A stretch of 64,000 nt of DNA from Ornithinimicrobium faecis (GTDB lineage Bacteria; Actinomycetota; Actinomycetes; Actinomycetales; Dermatophilaceae): assembly GCF_023923225.1 (NCBI RefSeq), contig NZ_CP099489.1, positions 930,001 to 994,000 of the forward strand, read 5' to 3'. This document shows, in pieces, positions 24,250-37,747 of this stretch. Numbering within the stretch: position 1 is the stretch's first letter; the number at the start of each line of letters is the position of its first letter. The notes under the pieces are model-generated. The model ran no database searches and was not told the origin of the DNA. It worked only from the letters and a program-made list of their open reading frames with translations. Made by a program: the position numbers and the translations under genes.

Positions 24250-25260
24250 ATGACGACGACCGACGTGCCGGACTCGGAGCGGGTGCGCGAGGCGGTCCGG
24301 CACTATGTCGAGCGGCAGCCCGCGTTGGAGCGGGCCACCGAGGGGTTCATCGTGCTGGTCACCTCGGCCCTGGACGATGCTGGCATCAACTATCTGACCG
24401 TCACCGGGCGCACCAAGTCCGTGGAGAGCTTCGCCGGCAAGGCCGCTCGCATGGTGGACGGCCGACTGCTCTATCCCGATCCGCTCGAGCAGATCACCGA
24501 CCAGATCGGGCTGCGGGTGATCACCTATGTCCGCGACGACGTGGACGCGGTCGCGCAGCTGCTCTCGGGGGAACTGACGGTGCTCGATGACCGGGACATG
24601 GGGCAGGAGACGGCCGATCAGGGGCGTTGGGGTTATTCGAGCCGGCACCTGGTGGTCGCCGTGGACGCCAGCCGCACGCTGACCCCTGAGCAGGAGGCAC
24701 TGCGCACGTTCACCGCGTCGGTGCAGGTGCGCACGGTGCTGCAGCACGCGTGGGCCGAGTTCGAGCACGACATCCGTTACAAGGGCACGGTCCCAGAGGC
24801 CCACGCTCCCGACCTGAACCGGCGCTTCACGCTGGCCGCGGGGCTGCTCGAGCTCGCAGACAAGGAGTTCTCCGCGATCCGCGACCGGTTGCAGGCCACC
24901 ATGCCCGAGCACCCGGGGGACGAGCCGGACGAGAGTGACCCGCGCCTCAGCGCCCAGGACCTTGCCAAGTTCCTCGCGGGTGCCTATCCGGATGCAGGCT
25001 GGTCGCGCACCGAGCACTACACCTGGATCTCAGGGCTCCTCCTCGAGCTGGGCATCGCCTCGCTCGAGGAGCTGGCCCAGGTGCTGGCGGGCACAGACAG
25101 CGAGCAGATCACCGCCCGGATGGGCTATCGCTATCCGCCAGCAGCCGTGCGCCGGCTCGATGACGCCCTGCTGGCTGTCTACGGTGGCGACTACATCACC
25201 CTCCACGGCAACGACCATCGCGTGGAGCAGTTGCGCGAGCGGCTCACCAAACTCGACTGA
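24250..25260 (+). CDS. RelA/SpoT-domain (p)ppGpp synthetase-like protein
   Basis: A 336-residue protein with a RelA/SpoT nucleotidyltransferase domain (about residues 40-205) and no HD, TGS or ACT domain. Key parts are TVTGRTKSVESFAGKAAR, DQIGLRVITYV with an Asp metal ligand, RWGYSSRHLVV, and VQVRTVLQHAWAEFEHDIRYKG, whose Glu and His residues are typical of alarmone synthetases. The C-terminal ~110 residues are unassigned. It resembles small alarmone synthetases but is longer. It sits between two ribosomal stalk gene groups. Making ppGpp is inferred from the family. Confidence 0.75.
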   Translation: MTTTDVPDSERVREAVRHYVERQPALERATEGFIVLVTSALDDAGINYLTVTGRTKSVESFAGKAARMVDGRLLYPDPLEQITDQIGLRVITYVRDDVDAVAQLLSGELTVLDDRDMGQETADQGRWGYSSRHLVVAVDASRTLTPEQEALRTFTASVQVRTVLQHAWAEFEHDIRYKGTVPEAHAPDLNRRFTLAAGLLELADKEFSAIRDRLQATMPEHPGDEPDESDPRLSAQDLAKFLAGAYPDAGWSRTEHYTWISGLLLELGIASLEELAQVLAGTDSEQITARMGYRYPPAAVRRLDDALLAVYGGDYITLHGNDHRVEQLRERLTKLD

Positions 25261-25320
25261 GTTGTCCTGCTCGAGTTGACTGTGATTGAGCAGAATGGGT
25301 TGTGAACAGACAGGAGTGTC

Positions 25321-25950
25321 ATGCGGGCACAGATTGACCACATCGTCCTGGCCGGACCGGACCTCACCGAGCTTGAGGAGTATGCCGAGGCGCACCTCGG
25401 CATACGGCCTCAGCCAGGCGGTGCCCACCCGGGAGTGGGCACGCGCAACTCGCTGCTCGGCCTCGGTGGCCAGCGCTATCTTGAGCTGGTCGCACCAGAC
25501 CCCGAGCAACCCGACCCTGCCCAACCGCGCCCGTTCCGCGTGGACGAGGTCACCGAGCCGACGCTGACCGGCTGGGCGCTGCGGGCCCAGGGCCTGCCCG
25601 AGCGGGTGGCGCGGGCCCGCGAGCGCGGCCTCGACCCGGGCGACCCCCGTCCGATGAGCCGGAGGCGACCGGACGGCGAGGAGTTGTCGTGGGAGCTCAC
25701 CTCGCTCGGCACGAGTCTGGACGGGATGGTGCCCTTCCTCATCGACTGGGGGAGCACGCCGCACCCGAGCGAGGGACTGCCGGCCGTCAAGCTCGTGACA
25801 GTGCGGCTGCGACACCCGCAGGCGGCGCGCCTCAGCAGTGCCCTGGAGGCGCTCGACGCGCCACGTGGTCCGATCCAGCTCCGCGTCGCCGAGCCCGTGC
25901 GGATGTCCCTGGTGATCGCCACGGACGAGGGCAGCGTCACGCTCGGCTAG
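25321..25950 (+). CDS. VOC/glyoxalase-like domain protein
   Basis: A 209-residue protein that starts MRAQIDHIVLAGPDLTELEE, the first beta-alpha unit of the vicinal-oxygen-chelate fold, with the usual His for metal at residue 7. GVGTRNSLLGLGGQRYLELV is typical of the Glyoxalase_3-like group, whose substrates are mostly unknown. AGGAG lies 5 bases before the ATG. Near codon 20 there is a perfect 11-bp inverted repeat made of two GTATGCCG octamers (25380-25404). A 16-bp tandem duplication follows around the stop codon. Confidence 0.75.
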   Translation: MRAQIDHIVLAGPDLTELEEYAEAHLGIRPQPGGAHPGVGTRNSLLGLGGQRYLELVAPDPEQPDPAQPRPFRVDEVTEPTLTGWALRAQGLPERVARARERGLDPGDPRPMSRRRPDGEELSWELTSLGTSLDGMVPFLIDWGSTPHPSEGLPAVKLVTVRLRHPQAARLSSALEALDAPRGPIQLRVAEPVRMSLVIATDEGSVTLG

Positions 25951-25995
25951 ACAACGCTCGGCTAGACAACGGCGTCACCCGCCCAGGCAACGCCG

Positions 25996-27975
25996 TCACC
26001 CGCCGAAGCGGGCTCGGAAACTCTCCGGCAGCGACACGTCGGCAACGATCTGCTCGGCCAGCTCCCGGCGACCGGGGGAGTCCTGCACGTTGTCGTTGAG
26101 CAGGCGCGGCTGCGCAGAGGCCAGCTCCAGCCCCAGCGACCGGACATCGACGCCGCGCGGCAGGTCCGCGTGGGTGCGGGCGAGGGCCTCCAGCGGGGTG
26201 ACCCCGGTCATCCGGGCCTCGCTGAGCACCAGCCCCACGGCGGCTCCGTGCTGCTCCTGCAGGTGCGTGGCGGCGACCAGGCGCCGCAGCTCGGGGCGAG
26301 GATCGCCGTCGGCGAAGGCTCGCAGCACGTGCTGGATCCCGCGGGCCCAGACCGGCTTGAGCCCAAGGACCGTGGACCGCACGTGCTCGGCCTTCGGGTG
26401 GTCGACGGCCTGCAGCCCGAGCACGAAACTCAGCAGCGCGGGCTGGACCGGCTGATAGGTGTCGTGCTTGCGGGCCAGCCGCTTGCGCCAGCCCGGCAGC
26501 AGCGCGTCGGCGTCCTCCCGGGTGAATCGCCTGCTCGCGACCAGCGGCTCGAGCAGATAGGCGTCCAGCTCAGCGGCGGCCCCGGGCGGCGGATCGAGCA
26601 GCGTCGCACGGAACCACGCCTCCTGGCTGTTGGTGAGGTCCCGCACCTCATCCAGGGTCTTCCAGAGCGAATACTTGGAGTCGGTCGCCGGGGGTTCCCA
26701 GGCCAGGGCGGCGTCGCCGAGCTCATCCGCCAGCCGTTGCGCGCTCGCGGCCAGGGCCGCGGCCAGCCCTCGCAGGTCGTCACGACTCTCGTCGTGAAAT
26801 GGACTGCGGGAGTATGCCGCCCACTCACCATCGGCCTGCAGGTCCGCCAGGTCGGGGGCCGCCTTGCGGCGCACCCGGTTGAGCAGCCAGGCAGGCACAG
26901 CCGGGTCGGTGAGGACCTCGCTGCACCGCCGCGCGCTCTGCTCCAGGGGCGCCACCGTCCCCACCGGCGCGGGAACACCGCCCACCTGGGGGAGCGAGCT
27001 CACCAGTGCGTCCAGCTCCGTTGTCGCCGAGTCTGCGGTGGCGCGGACCCGCTCGGCCACCGCGATCGCCTCAGCCCGGGGCGAGGTGCCGGCCAGGGCT
27101 GCTCGGATCCGGGCCTCCGCCAGGTGCAGCCCGAGCTCCCCGGCGACCGCCAGGGTCTCTGGCGACGGTGCGGCGAGCGCGAAGAGCTCGGCCTCCCACC
27201 CCTCTGGCCGCCGTGCCGCAGCACGCGCAGCCAGCAGGCCCGCCTCCCTCGCTCGCCCATGCTCCAACAGGAGGGGGATGAGTGAGGTGGCCGCGGCATA
27301 CCAGGGTGGGTGTCCCTCGCCGGGCTGGGCATAGGCCGACGCGACCTCGGCGTGGATGGCGACCAACTCCTGGGGCGTCACTGCCTCGCTGGCGGCGAGC
27401 AGCTCGAAGGCGGTGCCCCGGTGCTCGGCCTCGATCGCCGGATCGGTGACCACGCTGTGGAGCCACTCGAGGGCCGAGGCTCCCACCTGACGGTCGAGGC
27501 GGAAGCGCAGGTCCCCGTCGCGCCAGTGCCCGTGGTGCAGCGGCTCCAGGGCGGCCGCCACCTGCTCGGGACGAGTGCGATCAATCGCTGCCGCGTCAAA
27601 GCGCGGCCCGATGTGGAAGGCCTCCTCGTCGGTGCTGCCGCCACCGATCTCGAAGGGGTCGGGGATGGTCTCCAGGCGCTCGCGCACCCGGGCGCGGTCG
27701 CCGCCGAAATAGACCATCTGCAGGTCGATGAGGCGCCCCTTGCGGTCCCAGGCCTGCGTCTGGGCGTGCCAGCCGATGTAGGGCGTGTCCGCTGGCAGCT
27801 CCCGGTCGCGCAGGACCTCAGCCGCCGTCACGTGCACGTCGTCGGCGTCATAGGGTCCGCCCCGGGCGCTCGCCGGCGCGAGCGCCACGAAGTCCTCTCC
27901 GTCCAGGCTCTTGAGCCAGGCCCGGATGGCGGAGAGGTCTGAGGGGGCCCTGGAGACCCGCGTGCGGCCGATCAC
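25996..27975 (-). CDS. Large protein of unknown function
   Basis: A 659-residue protein that I do not recognise. The N-terminal ~110 residues look like a small globular domain (ADTPYIGWHAQTQAWDRKG, then DLQMVYFGGDR). The rest is Ala/Leu/Arg-rich and predicted helical, perhaps repeat-like, with short conserved-looking stretches such as SKYSLWKTLDEVRDLTNSQE and KPVWARGIQHVLRAF. There is no signal peptide, membrane helix or obvious catalytic motif. Codon use resembles its neighbours and the coding bias is strong over the full length, so it is a real gene. It is convergent with the VOC gene and divergent from the rplJ operon. Confidence 0.7.
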   Translation of the reverse strand: MIGRTRVSRAPSDLSAIRAWLKSLDGEDFVALAPASARGGPYDADDVHVTAAEVLRDRELPADTPYIGWHAQTQAWDRKGRLIDLQMVYFGGDRARVRERLETIPDPFEIGGGSTDEEAFHIGPRFDAAAIDRTRPEQVAAALEPLHHGHWRDGDLRFRLDRQVGASALEWLHSVVTDPAIEAEHRGTAFELLAASEAVTPQELVAIHAEVASAYAQPGEGHPPWYAAATSLIPLLLEHGRAREAGLLAARAAARRPEGWEAELFALAAPSPETLAVAGELGLHLAEARIRAALAGTSPRAEAIAVAERVRATADSATTELDALVSSLPQVGGVPAPVGTVAPLEQSARRCSEVLTDPAVPAWLLNRVRRKAAPDLADLQADGEWAAYSRSPFHDESRDDLRGLAAALAASAQRLADELGDAALAWEPPATDSKYSLWKTLDEVRDLTNSQEAWFRATLLDPPPGAAAELDAYLLEPLVASRRFTREDADALLPGWRKRLARKHDTYQPVQPALLSFVLGLQAVDHPKAEHVRSTVLGLKPVWARGIQHVLRAFADGDPRPELRRLVAATHLQEQHGAAVGLVLSEARMTGVTPLEALARTHADLPRGVDVRSLGLELASAQPRLLNDNVQDSPGRRELAEQIVADVSLPESFRARFGG

Positions 27976-28094
27976 AGGGTGAGACTAGGCGTGGTCGGTG
28001 AACGCAGGGTGGCCGAGCGGGCAACGCGGACGGGTCAACGACTGTCCGGCCGTGACACCCTGGGTGAGTCGAGGCGGTGATGTGTCGCGGTGAT

Positions 28095-28124
28095 TTGTCC
28101 GGGTGACCCGGCTGCCGCTAGAGT
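28095..28124 (+). promoter_or_regulatory. Promoter of rplJ-rplL
   Basis: TTGTCC and TAGAGT are 18 bases apart. The transcription start would fall near 28131, leaving a ~190-base leader before rplJ. Nothing else is seen in the 27976-28094 part of the gap. Confidence 0.65.
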
Positions 28125-28130
28125 GGGGCC

Positions 28131-28276
28131 ATACCCAATGACCGCCGGTTGTCGGCGTGCCCGCGAGGGCGCCTCGACCGAAGGATCCGCACGATGCGGG
28201 CGACCTGCGCAGGTGAACTGAGCTGGACGGCATCCGTGCTGTCATACGAGCCCCGTGCGCCTGCGCCGGGGCTCTT
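28131..28276 (+). ncRNA. L10-type ribosomal leader with attenuator hairpin
   Basis: The long leader before rplJ contains ACCGCCGGTTGTCGGCGTG, GATCCGCACGATGCGG, and CCTGCGCAGGTGAACTGAGC, resembling the L10 leader that binds the L10-L7/L12 complex in many bacteria. It ends in a terminator-like stem. Matching is by recognition of layout and motif, not by a covariance search. Confidence 0.6.
28248..28274 (+). terminator. Attenuator-like hairpin in the rplJ leader
   Basis: GAGCCCC (28248-28254) pairs with GGGGCTC (28268-28274), followed by TTGTCGTC. It is 47 bases before the rplJ ATG, so it could regulate read-through. Confidence 0.6.
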
Positions 28277-28321
28277 GTCGTCGGACCGGGAGGGTGCCGG
28301 CACCACGATGAAGGAGGCCCC

Positions 28322-28993
28322 ATGGCGACTGCTGCGAAGGCTGCTGCCATTGCCGAGATGACGGACCTGTTCCGCAACTCGGGTGCGGCCGTGCTCACTG
28401 AGTACCGCGGACTGACCGTGGCCCAGCTGACCGAGCTGCGAGGCTCGATCCGCGAGCACGCGACCTATGCCGTGGTGAAGAACACGCTCACCAAGCTTGC
28501 TGCCAACGAGGCCGGAGTCACCGACCTTGACGAGCACCTGCAGGGCCCCACTGCGATCGCCTTCGTCACCGGTGACCCGGTCGAGGCTGCCAAGGGCCTG
28601 CGTGACTTTGCCAAGGCCAACCCTGACCTGGTGATCAAGGCGGGTGTGCTCGACGGCAAGCCGTTGAGCTCCGAGGAGATCACCAAACTCGCCGACCTTG
28701 AGTCGCGCGAGACCCTGCTGGCCAAGTTGGCCGGGGCCATGAACGCCTCGCTGACGAACGCCGTCTACCTGTTCGCCGCGCCGCTGTCTCAGACGGCTCG
28801 CGTGGTCGACGCGCTCCGCGCGAAGGTCGAGCAGGAAGGTCCCCAGGGAGGATCTGCGGCGGATTCCGCTGCCGCCGAGACCGCAGAGGCCGAGCCGGCC
28901 GCTGCGGACGAGGCACCGGTCGAGACCGCGGAGGCCCCGGCCGCTGCGGAGGAGACCACCACCGACGTCGCCGAGGGTGGCGACGACAGCTGA
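28322..28993 (+). CDS. rplJ: 50S ribosomal protein L10
   Basis: A 223-residue L10. The core (about residues 1-170) has [20 protein letters not shown], the RNA-binding N-terminal domain, and the C-terminal helix binding L7/L12 dimers. The last ~50 residues are an Ala/Glu-rich acidic tail beyond the usual length. L10 holds the stalk and represses its own mRNA with L7/L12. GAAGGAGG precedes the ATG. rplL follows after 88 bases. Confidence 0.95.
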   Translation: MATAAKAAAIAEMTDLFRNSGAAVLTEYRGLTVAQLTELRGSIREHATYAVVKNTLTKLAANEAGVTDLDEHLQGPTAIAFVTGDPVEAAKGLRDFAKANPDLVIKAGVLDGKPLSSEEITKLADLESRETLLAKLAGAMNASLTNAVYLFAAPLSQTARVVDALRAKVEQEGPQGGSAADSAAAETAEAEPAAADEAPVETAEAPAAAEETTTDVAEGGDDS

Positions 28994-29081
28994 GACGAGC
29001 CTTCGGGTGTCACAGCCCGGAACCCGTCAAGGCATTAACCACACACCGCCACTCACGGCACCACTAGGAAGGAACGCCACC

Positions 29082-29471
29082 ATGGCGAAGCTGACCACCG
29101 AGGAGCTCCTGGAGAGCTTCAAGGAGATGTCCCTGATCGAGCTCTCCGAGTTCGTGAAGCAGTTCGAGGAGACCTTCAACGTCACCGCAGCGGCCCCGGT
29201 TGCCGTCGCGGGCGCTGCTCCCGCCGGAGGCGGCGGCGAGGCCGCTGCTGTCGAGGAGCAGAGCGAGTTCGACGTCGTCCTCGAGTCCGCTGGCGACAAG
29301 AAGATCCAGGTCATCAAGGAGGTCCGTTCGCTGACCTCCCTGGGCCTGAAGGAGGCCAAGGACCTCGTCGATGGCGCCCCGAAGCCGATCCTGGAGGGTG
29401 TCGACAAGGACGCCGCCGAGAAGGCCAAGGAGGCGCTCGAGGGCGCCGGAGCCACCGTCACCCTCAAGTGA
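29082..29471 (+). CDS. rplL: 50S ribosomal protein L7/L12
   Basis: A 129-residue stalk protein. The N-terminal dimer domain ([20 protein letters not shown]) is joined by an Ala/Gly hinge ([20 protein letters not shown]) to the C-terminal domain that binds factors ([20 protein letters not shown]). It recruits EF-Tu and EF-G. ATG 29082 has AGGAAGGAA upstream; earlier in-frame ATG has none. Confidence 0.97.
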   Translation: MAKLTTEELLESFKEMSLIELSEFVKQFEETFNVTAAAPVAVAGAAPAGGGGEAAAVEEQSEFDVVLESAGDKKIQVIKEVRSLTSLGLKEAKDLVDGAPKPILEGVDKDAAEKAKEALEGAGATVTLK

Positions 29472-29510
29472 CACGTGCCGGGTCGATGACCCGGTGACGC
29501 CTTGCGAAGC

Positions 29511-29541
29511 GGGCGGGACTGACCACTGGTCGGTCCCGCCC
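29511..29541 (+). terminator. Terminator after rplL
   Basis: A near-perfect hairpin: GGGCGGGAC and GACCA on the left pair with TGGTC and GTCCCGCCC on the right, with single mismatches only, then GTTCTGCGT. A second copy of CCCGCCCGTTCTGCGT follows at 29567. Confidence 0.85.
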
Positions 29542-29593
29542 GTTCTGCGTTGCCACGTCCCAGACCCGCCCGTTCTGCGTCGCTTGCCGCCAG

Positions 29594-29697
29594 GGCGGAC
29601 ATTCAAACAGGCGAAGTCACAGGGCCCTGCGCGTTTCTGCAGGTCAGCGAGCTGCCCCTGCTCGCGGACTCCCACGTCACCTGTTTGAATGCACGCC
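29594..29697 (-). repeat. ~100-bp element with terminal inverted repeats, copy B
   Basis: Outer ends GGCG(N)2CATTCAAACAGG are inverted at 29594 and 29697. Internal sequence matches copy A at 24040-24142 in reverse orientation, with the same length between the inverted repeats and the same central GCTGACCTGC...AAACG. The rest of the gap from 29700 to 29890 shows no gene, only one GTATGCCG octamer at 29718. Confidence 0.75.
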
Positions 29698-29890
29698 ATC
29701 GGCGGCGAAGAGGGGACGTATGCCGAGGGCTGGCTCGCTCTGTGCCGCACCGGGGCGTGGGGCAGGGAAAGAGTGCTGGTGCACGGCGATTTCACTGGAC
29801 ACGCCGGGGGATGGCTTGACGAACAGGGGCGTTCGAGGGCATCCTCAGTGCCGTCATCACGCGCCGGCGTGGGTCACCGCGAGGGGGCGG

Positions 29891-29919
29891 TTGGACCCGA
29901 CCGGCCTTTCGTGTATGCT
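29891..29919 (+). promoter_or_regulatory. Promoter of rpoB-rpoC
   Basis: TTGGAC and TATGCT are exactly 17 bases apart, the best sigma-70-type promoter in the window. The leader before the TTG start of rpoB would be about 143 bases. Confidence 0.75.
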
Positions 29920-30068
29920 ATCTCTTTGCGCTGCCCTTGTCCCGTGCCGCACCCACTATCTGAGGTCCAGACCCCCGCATCGTTGCGTCTGGTCCAACTT
30001 GAGTGTGGTCGTGGGCCGGAGCAGTTGCTGACCCGCTGCTCATGTTAGGCCTGTGGAAGGACCAATCC

Positions 30069-33000
30069 TTGGCTGCCTCGCGCACTGCGAAGACGACTGT
30101 GTCCACCGCTCGGACGGCTTCTGGCCGTTTGAGCTTCGCCAAGATCCGGGAGCCGCTGGAGGTTCCGGATCTCTTGGCGCTCCAGACGGAGAGTTTTGAC
30201 TGGTTGCTCGGAAACGAGGACTGGCAGGCTCGCGTCGCTGCCGCGAAGGACGGCGGCAAGTATGACGTCCCCGACCGCTCCGGTCTCGAGGACATCTTTG
30301 AGGAGATCTCCCCGATCGAGGACTTCTCCGGCTCCATGTCCCTGTCATTCCGGGACCACCGCTTCGAGGAGCAGAAGTACTCCATCGAGGAGTGCAAGGA
30401 GCGGGATATGACCTATTCCGCTCCGCTGTTCGTCACCGCGGAGTTCATCAACAACACCACCGGTGAGATCAAGTCCCAGACGGTCTTCATGGGCGACTTC
30501 CCGCTCATGACCGACCGGGGCACGTTCATCATCAACGGCACCGAGCGTGTCGTGGTGTCCCAGCTCGTCCGCAGCCCGGGCGTCTACTTCGAGCGCTCGC
30601 TCGACAAGACGGCCGACAAGGACATCTACTCCACCAAGATCATCCCGAGCCGGGGTGCCTGGTTGGAGTTCGAGATCGACAAGCGTGACCAGGTCGGCGT
30701 GCGCGTCGACCGCAAGCGCAAGCAGTCGGTCACGGTGCTCCTGAAGGCCCTGGGCTGGACCGAGGCCCAGATCCTCGAGGAGTTCGGCGACTACGAGTCG
30801 ATCCGCGCCACCCTGGAGAAGGACCACACGGCCGACCAGGACGAGGCGCTGCTGGACATCTACCGCAAGCTGCGTCCGGGCGAGCCCCCGACCAAGGAGG
30901 CCGCGCAGACCCTGCTCGACAACCTCTACTTCAACCCCAAGCGCTATGACTTGGCCAAGGTTGGTCGCTACAAGATCAACAAGAAGCTGGGTGTCGAGGC
31001 TCCGCTGAACGAGTCCGTCCTGGGCGTCGACGACATCGTCGCCACCATCAAGTACCTCGTCGCGCTGCACGCCGGCGAGGACTCGATGGAGATCGTCCGC
31101 AACGGTCAGACCGAGGAGCTGCGCGTTGAGGTCGACGACATCGACCACTTCGGCAACCGCCGTCTGCGCTCGGTCGGCGAGCTGATCATGAACCAGGTCC
31201 GCACCGGGCTCTCGCGCATGGAGCGCGTCGTCCGCGAGCGGATGACCACCCAGGACGTCGAGGCCATCACGCCGCAGACCCTGATCAACATCCGGCCGGT
31301 CGTCGCCTCCATCAAGGAGTTCTTCGGCACCAGCCAGCTGTCGCAGTTCATGGACCAGAACAACCCGCTGTCGGGTCTGACCCACAAGCGTCGCCTGTCG
31401 GCGCTGGGCCCCGGCGGTCTGTCCCGTGACCGCGCCGGCATGGAGGTCCGTGACGTCCACCCGTCGCACTACGGCCGCATGTGCCCGATTGAGACCCCTG
31501 AGGGTCCCAACATTGGTCTGATCGGTTCGCTGGCCTCCTACGGCCGGATCAACCCGTTCGGCTTCGTGGAGACCCCCTACCGCAAGGTCATCGAGGGTCG
31601 GGTCACCGACGACATCGACTACCTGTCCGCGGACGAGGAGGACCACTTCGTCATCGCGCAGGCCAACGCCGAGCTCACCGAGGACGGCACCTTCGCCGAG
31701 GAGCGGATCCTGGTCCGCACCAAGGGCGGGGAGGCCACTGACGTCCCGGCCGGCGACGTGGACTACATGGACGTGTCCGCACGTCAGATGGTGTCCGCGG
31801 CCACCGCGATGATCCCGTTCCTGGAGCACGACGACGCCAACCGTGCGCTCATGGGCGCCAACATGCAGCGTCAGGCCGTGCCGCTGGTGCGCGCCGAGGC
31901 GCCGTTGGTCGGCACCGGCATGGAGCACCGCGCGGCGCTCGACTCCGGTGACGTGGTGCGTGCCGCCAAGGCGGGCGTGGTCCAGGAGGTCTCGGCCGAC
32001 CTGGTCACCGTCGCCCACGACGACGGCACCTACCAGTCCTACAAGATCTCCAAGTTCACCCGGTCCAACCAGGGCAACTGCTACAACCAGCAGGCCAAGG
32101 TCAACCAGGGTGACCGCGTCGAGGCCGGCGACCTGCTGGCCGACGGTCCCGCGACCGACGGCGGCGAGATGGCACTGGGGCGCAACCTGCTCGTGGCGTT
32201 CATGCCGTGGGAGGGCCACAACTACGAGGACGCGATCATCCTCTCCCAGCGTCTGGTGCAGGACGATGTCCTCTCCTCGATCCACATCGAGGAGCACGAG
32301 ATCGACGCCCGCGACACCAAGCTGGGGCCGGAGGAGATCACCCGGGACATCCCGAACGTCTCCGACGAGGTGCTGGCCGACCTGGACGAGCGCGGCATCA
32401 TCCGCATCGGTGCCGAGGTCCGCGACGGCGACCTGCTGGTCGGCAAGGTCACGCCCAAGGGTGAGACCGAGCTGACCCCGGAGGAGCGCCTGCTGCGCGC
32501 CATCTTCGGTGAGAAGGCCCGTGAGGTCCGCGACACCTCGATGAAGGTCCCGCACGGCGAGACCGGCACGATCATCGGCGTCAAGGTCTTCGACCGCGAG
32601 GAGGGCGACGAGCTCCCCCCGGGCGTCAACCAGCTGGTGCGCGTCTATGTCGCCAACAAGCGCAAGATCACCGATGGTGACAAGCTCGCTGGCCGCCACG
32701 GCAACAAGGGCGTCATCTCCAAGATCCTGCCCGTCGAGGACATGCCGTTCATGGAGGACGGCACGCCCGTCGACATCGTGCTCAACCCGCTGGGTGTGCC
32801 CGGCCGGATGAACGTCGGTCAGATCCTGGAGCTGCACCTCGGCTGGGCCGCGGCGCAGGGCTGGGAGATCGCCGAGGGCGCCGAGTGGGCCAACGGCATC
32901 CCCGCCGACGCGCACACTGCCCCGCCGCGCAGCCGCGTGGCCAGCCCGGTGTTCGACGGTGCGACCGAGCACGAGATCGCCGGCCTGCTGGAGTCGACCA

Positions 33001-33554
33001 CCCCGTCGGCTTCTGGCGAGCGTCTGATCGGTGAGTCCGGCAAGGCCCGTCTGTTCGACGGTCGTTCCGGCGAGCCCTACCCCGAGCCGGTCTCGGTGGG
33101 CTACATGTACATCCTGAAGCTGCACCACCTCGTGGATGACAAGATCCACGCGCGCAGCACTGGTCCGTACTCCATGATCACGCAGCAGCCGCTGGGTGGT
33201 AAGGCGCAGTTCGGTGGTCAGCGTTTCGGCGAGATGGAGGTCTGGGCCCTGGAGGCCTATGGCGCCGCCTACGCCCTGCAGGAGCTGCTCACCATCAAGT
33301 CCGATGACGTGACGGGCCGCGTGAAGGTCTACGAGTCCATCGTCAAGGGCGACAACGTCCCGGAGCCGGGCATCCCCGAGTCCTTCAAGGTGCTCATCAA
33401 GGAGATGCAGTCGCTCTGCCTGAACGTTGAGGTCCTGTCCTCAGACGGCACGCAGATCGACCTGCGCGAGTCCGACCAGGAGGTCTTCCGCGCAGCGGAG
33501 GAGCTCGGGATCGACCTCTCGCGCCGCGAGCCCAGCTCCGTCGAAGAGGTATGA
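30069..33554 (+). CDS. rpoB: DNA-directed RNA polymerase subunit beta
   Basis: A 1161-residue beta subunit. The start is TTG 30069, encoding [10 protein letters not shown], with GGAAGG 8 bases upstream; actinobacterial RpoB usually begins this way. An in-frame ATG at 30042 lacks a ribosome site. The rifampicin-binding region (about 31321-31420) reads [20 protein letters not shown] and [10 protein letters not shown], the sensitive form at the usual hotspot residues. Other blocks are [37 protein letters not shown] and the C-terminal [14 protein letters not shown]. It is followed by rpoC after 176 bases. Confidence 0.98.
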   Translation: MAASRTAKTTVSTARTASGRLSFAKIREPLEVPDLLALQTESFDWLLGNEDWQARVAAAKDGGKYDVPDRSGLEDIFEEISPIEDFSGSMSLSFRDHRFEEQKYSIEECKERDMTYSAPLFVTAEFINNTTGEIKSQTVFMGDFPLMTDRGTFIINGTERVVVSQLVRSPGVYFERSLDKTADKDIYSTKIIPSRGAWLEFEIDKRDQVGVRVDRKRKQSVTVLLKALGWTEAQILEEFGDYESIRATLEKDHTADQDEALLDIYRKLRPGEPPTKEAAQTLLDNLYFNPKRYDLAKVGRYKINKKLGVEAPLNESVLGVDDIVATIKYLVALHAGEDSMEIVRNGQTEELRVEVDDIDHFGNRRLRSVGELIMNQVRTGLSRMERVVRERMTTQDVEAITPQTLINIRPVVASIKEFFGTSQLSQFMDQNNPLSGLTHKRRLSALGPGGLSRDRAGMEVRDVHPSHYGRMCPIETPEGPNIGLIGSLASYGRINPFGFVETPYRKVIEGRVTDDIDYLSADEEDHFVIAQANAELTEDGTFAEERILVRTKGGEATDVPAGDVDYMDVSARQMVSAATAMIPFLEHDDANRALMGANMQRQAVPLVRAEAPLVGTGMEHRAALDSGDVVRAAKAGVVQEVSADLVTVAHDDGTYQSYKISKFTRSNQGNCYNQQAKVNQGDRVEAGDLLADGPATDGGEMALGRNLLVAFMPWEGHNYEDAIILSQRLVQDDVLSSIHIEEHEIDARDTKLGPEEITRDIPNVSDEVLADLDERGIIRIGAEVRDGDLLVGKVTPKGETELTPEERLLRAIFGEKAREVRDTSMKVPHGETGTIIGVKVFDREEGDELPPGVNQLVRVYVANKRKITDGDKLAGRHGNKGVISKILPVEDMPFMEDGTPVDIVLNPLGVPGRMNVGQILELHLGWAAAQGWEIAEGAEWANGIPADAHTAPPRSRVASPVFDGATEHEIAGLLESTTPSASGERLIGESGKARLFDGRSGEPYPEPVSVGYMYILKLHHLVDDKIHARSTGPYSMITQQPLGGKAQFGGQRFGEMEVWALEAYGAAYALQELLTIKSDDVTGRVKVYESIVKGDNVPEPGIPESFKVLIKEMQSLCLNVEVLSSDGTQIDLRESDQEVFRAAEELGIDLSRREPSSVEEV

Positions 33555-33560
33555 CGCATG

Positions 33561-33601
33561 GCCGGCCCCGCGCTCACCCTCACCGGTGCGCCGGGGCCGG
33601 C
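33561..33601 (+). other. Hairpin in the rpoB-rpoC spacer
   Basis: GCCGGCCCCG (33561-33570) pairs with CGGGGCCGGC (33592-33601). The spacer also holds two CGGCATAC octamers (33606 and 33663). A partial terminator or RNA-processing site is possible; there is no T-run. Confidence 0.5.
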
Positions 33602-33730
33602 ACCGCGGCATACGACCTGCGACGCCACGGCAGGACGTCACGAGTCGGACCAACCGGCTCCACGGCATACGCCACTAAGAACTGTTGTACGACCTAACTG
33701 AGACGAGTTCAGTCTCACGAGAGGACCCAC

Positions 33731-37636
<3,906 letters not shown>

Positions 37637-37659
37637 TCGACTGACTGCACCACCGCCCA

Positions 37660-37700
37660 GGGGCGGGTATGCCGAAGCTCACCTTCGGCATACCCGCCCC
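37660..37700 (+). terminator. Terminator of rpoB-rpoC, built on an inverted pair of octamers
   Basis: A perfect 18-bp stem (37660-37677 and 37683-37700) with a 5-base loop, then TTGGTCGTTGG. Each arm contains the GTATGCCG/CGGCATAC octamer (37667 and 37686) that is over-represented across the window. Confidence 0.9.
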
Positions 37701-37747
37701 TTGGTCGTTGGTCGGGTCCGGTCGTTGGTTGGGTCGCGCGACCCGGT

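Noticed and set aside
30003..30068. rpoB start at an upstream ATG (30042) or GTG (30003)
   Set aside because: Neither has a ribosome site; the TTG at 30069 has GGAAGG at good spacing and gives the typical AASRTAK N-terminus.
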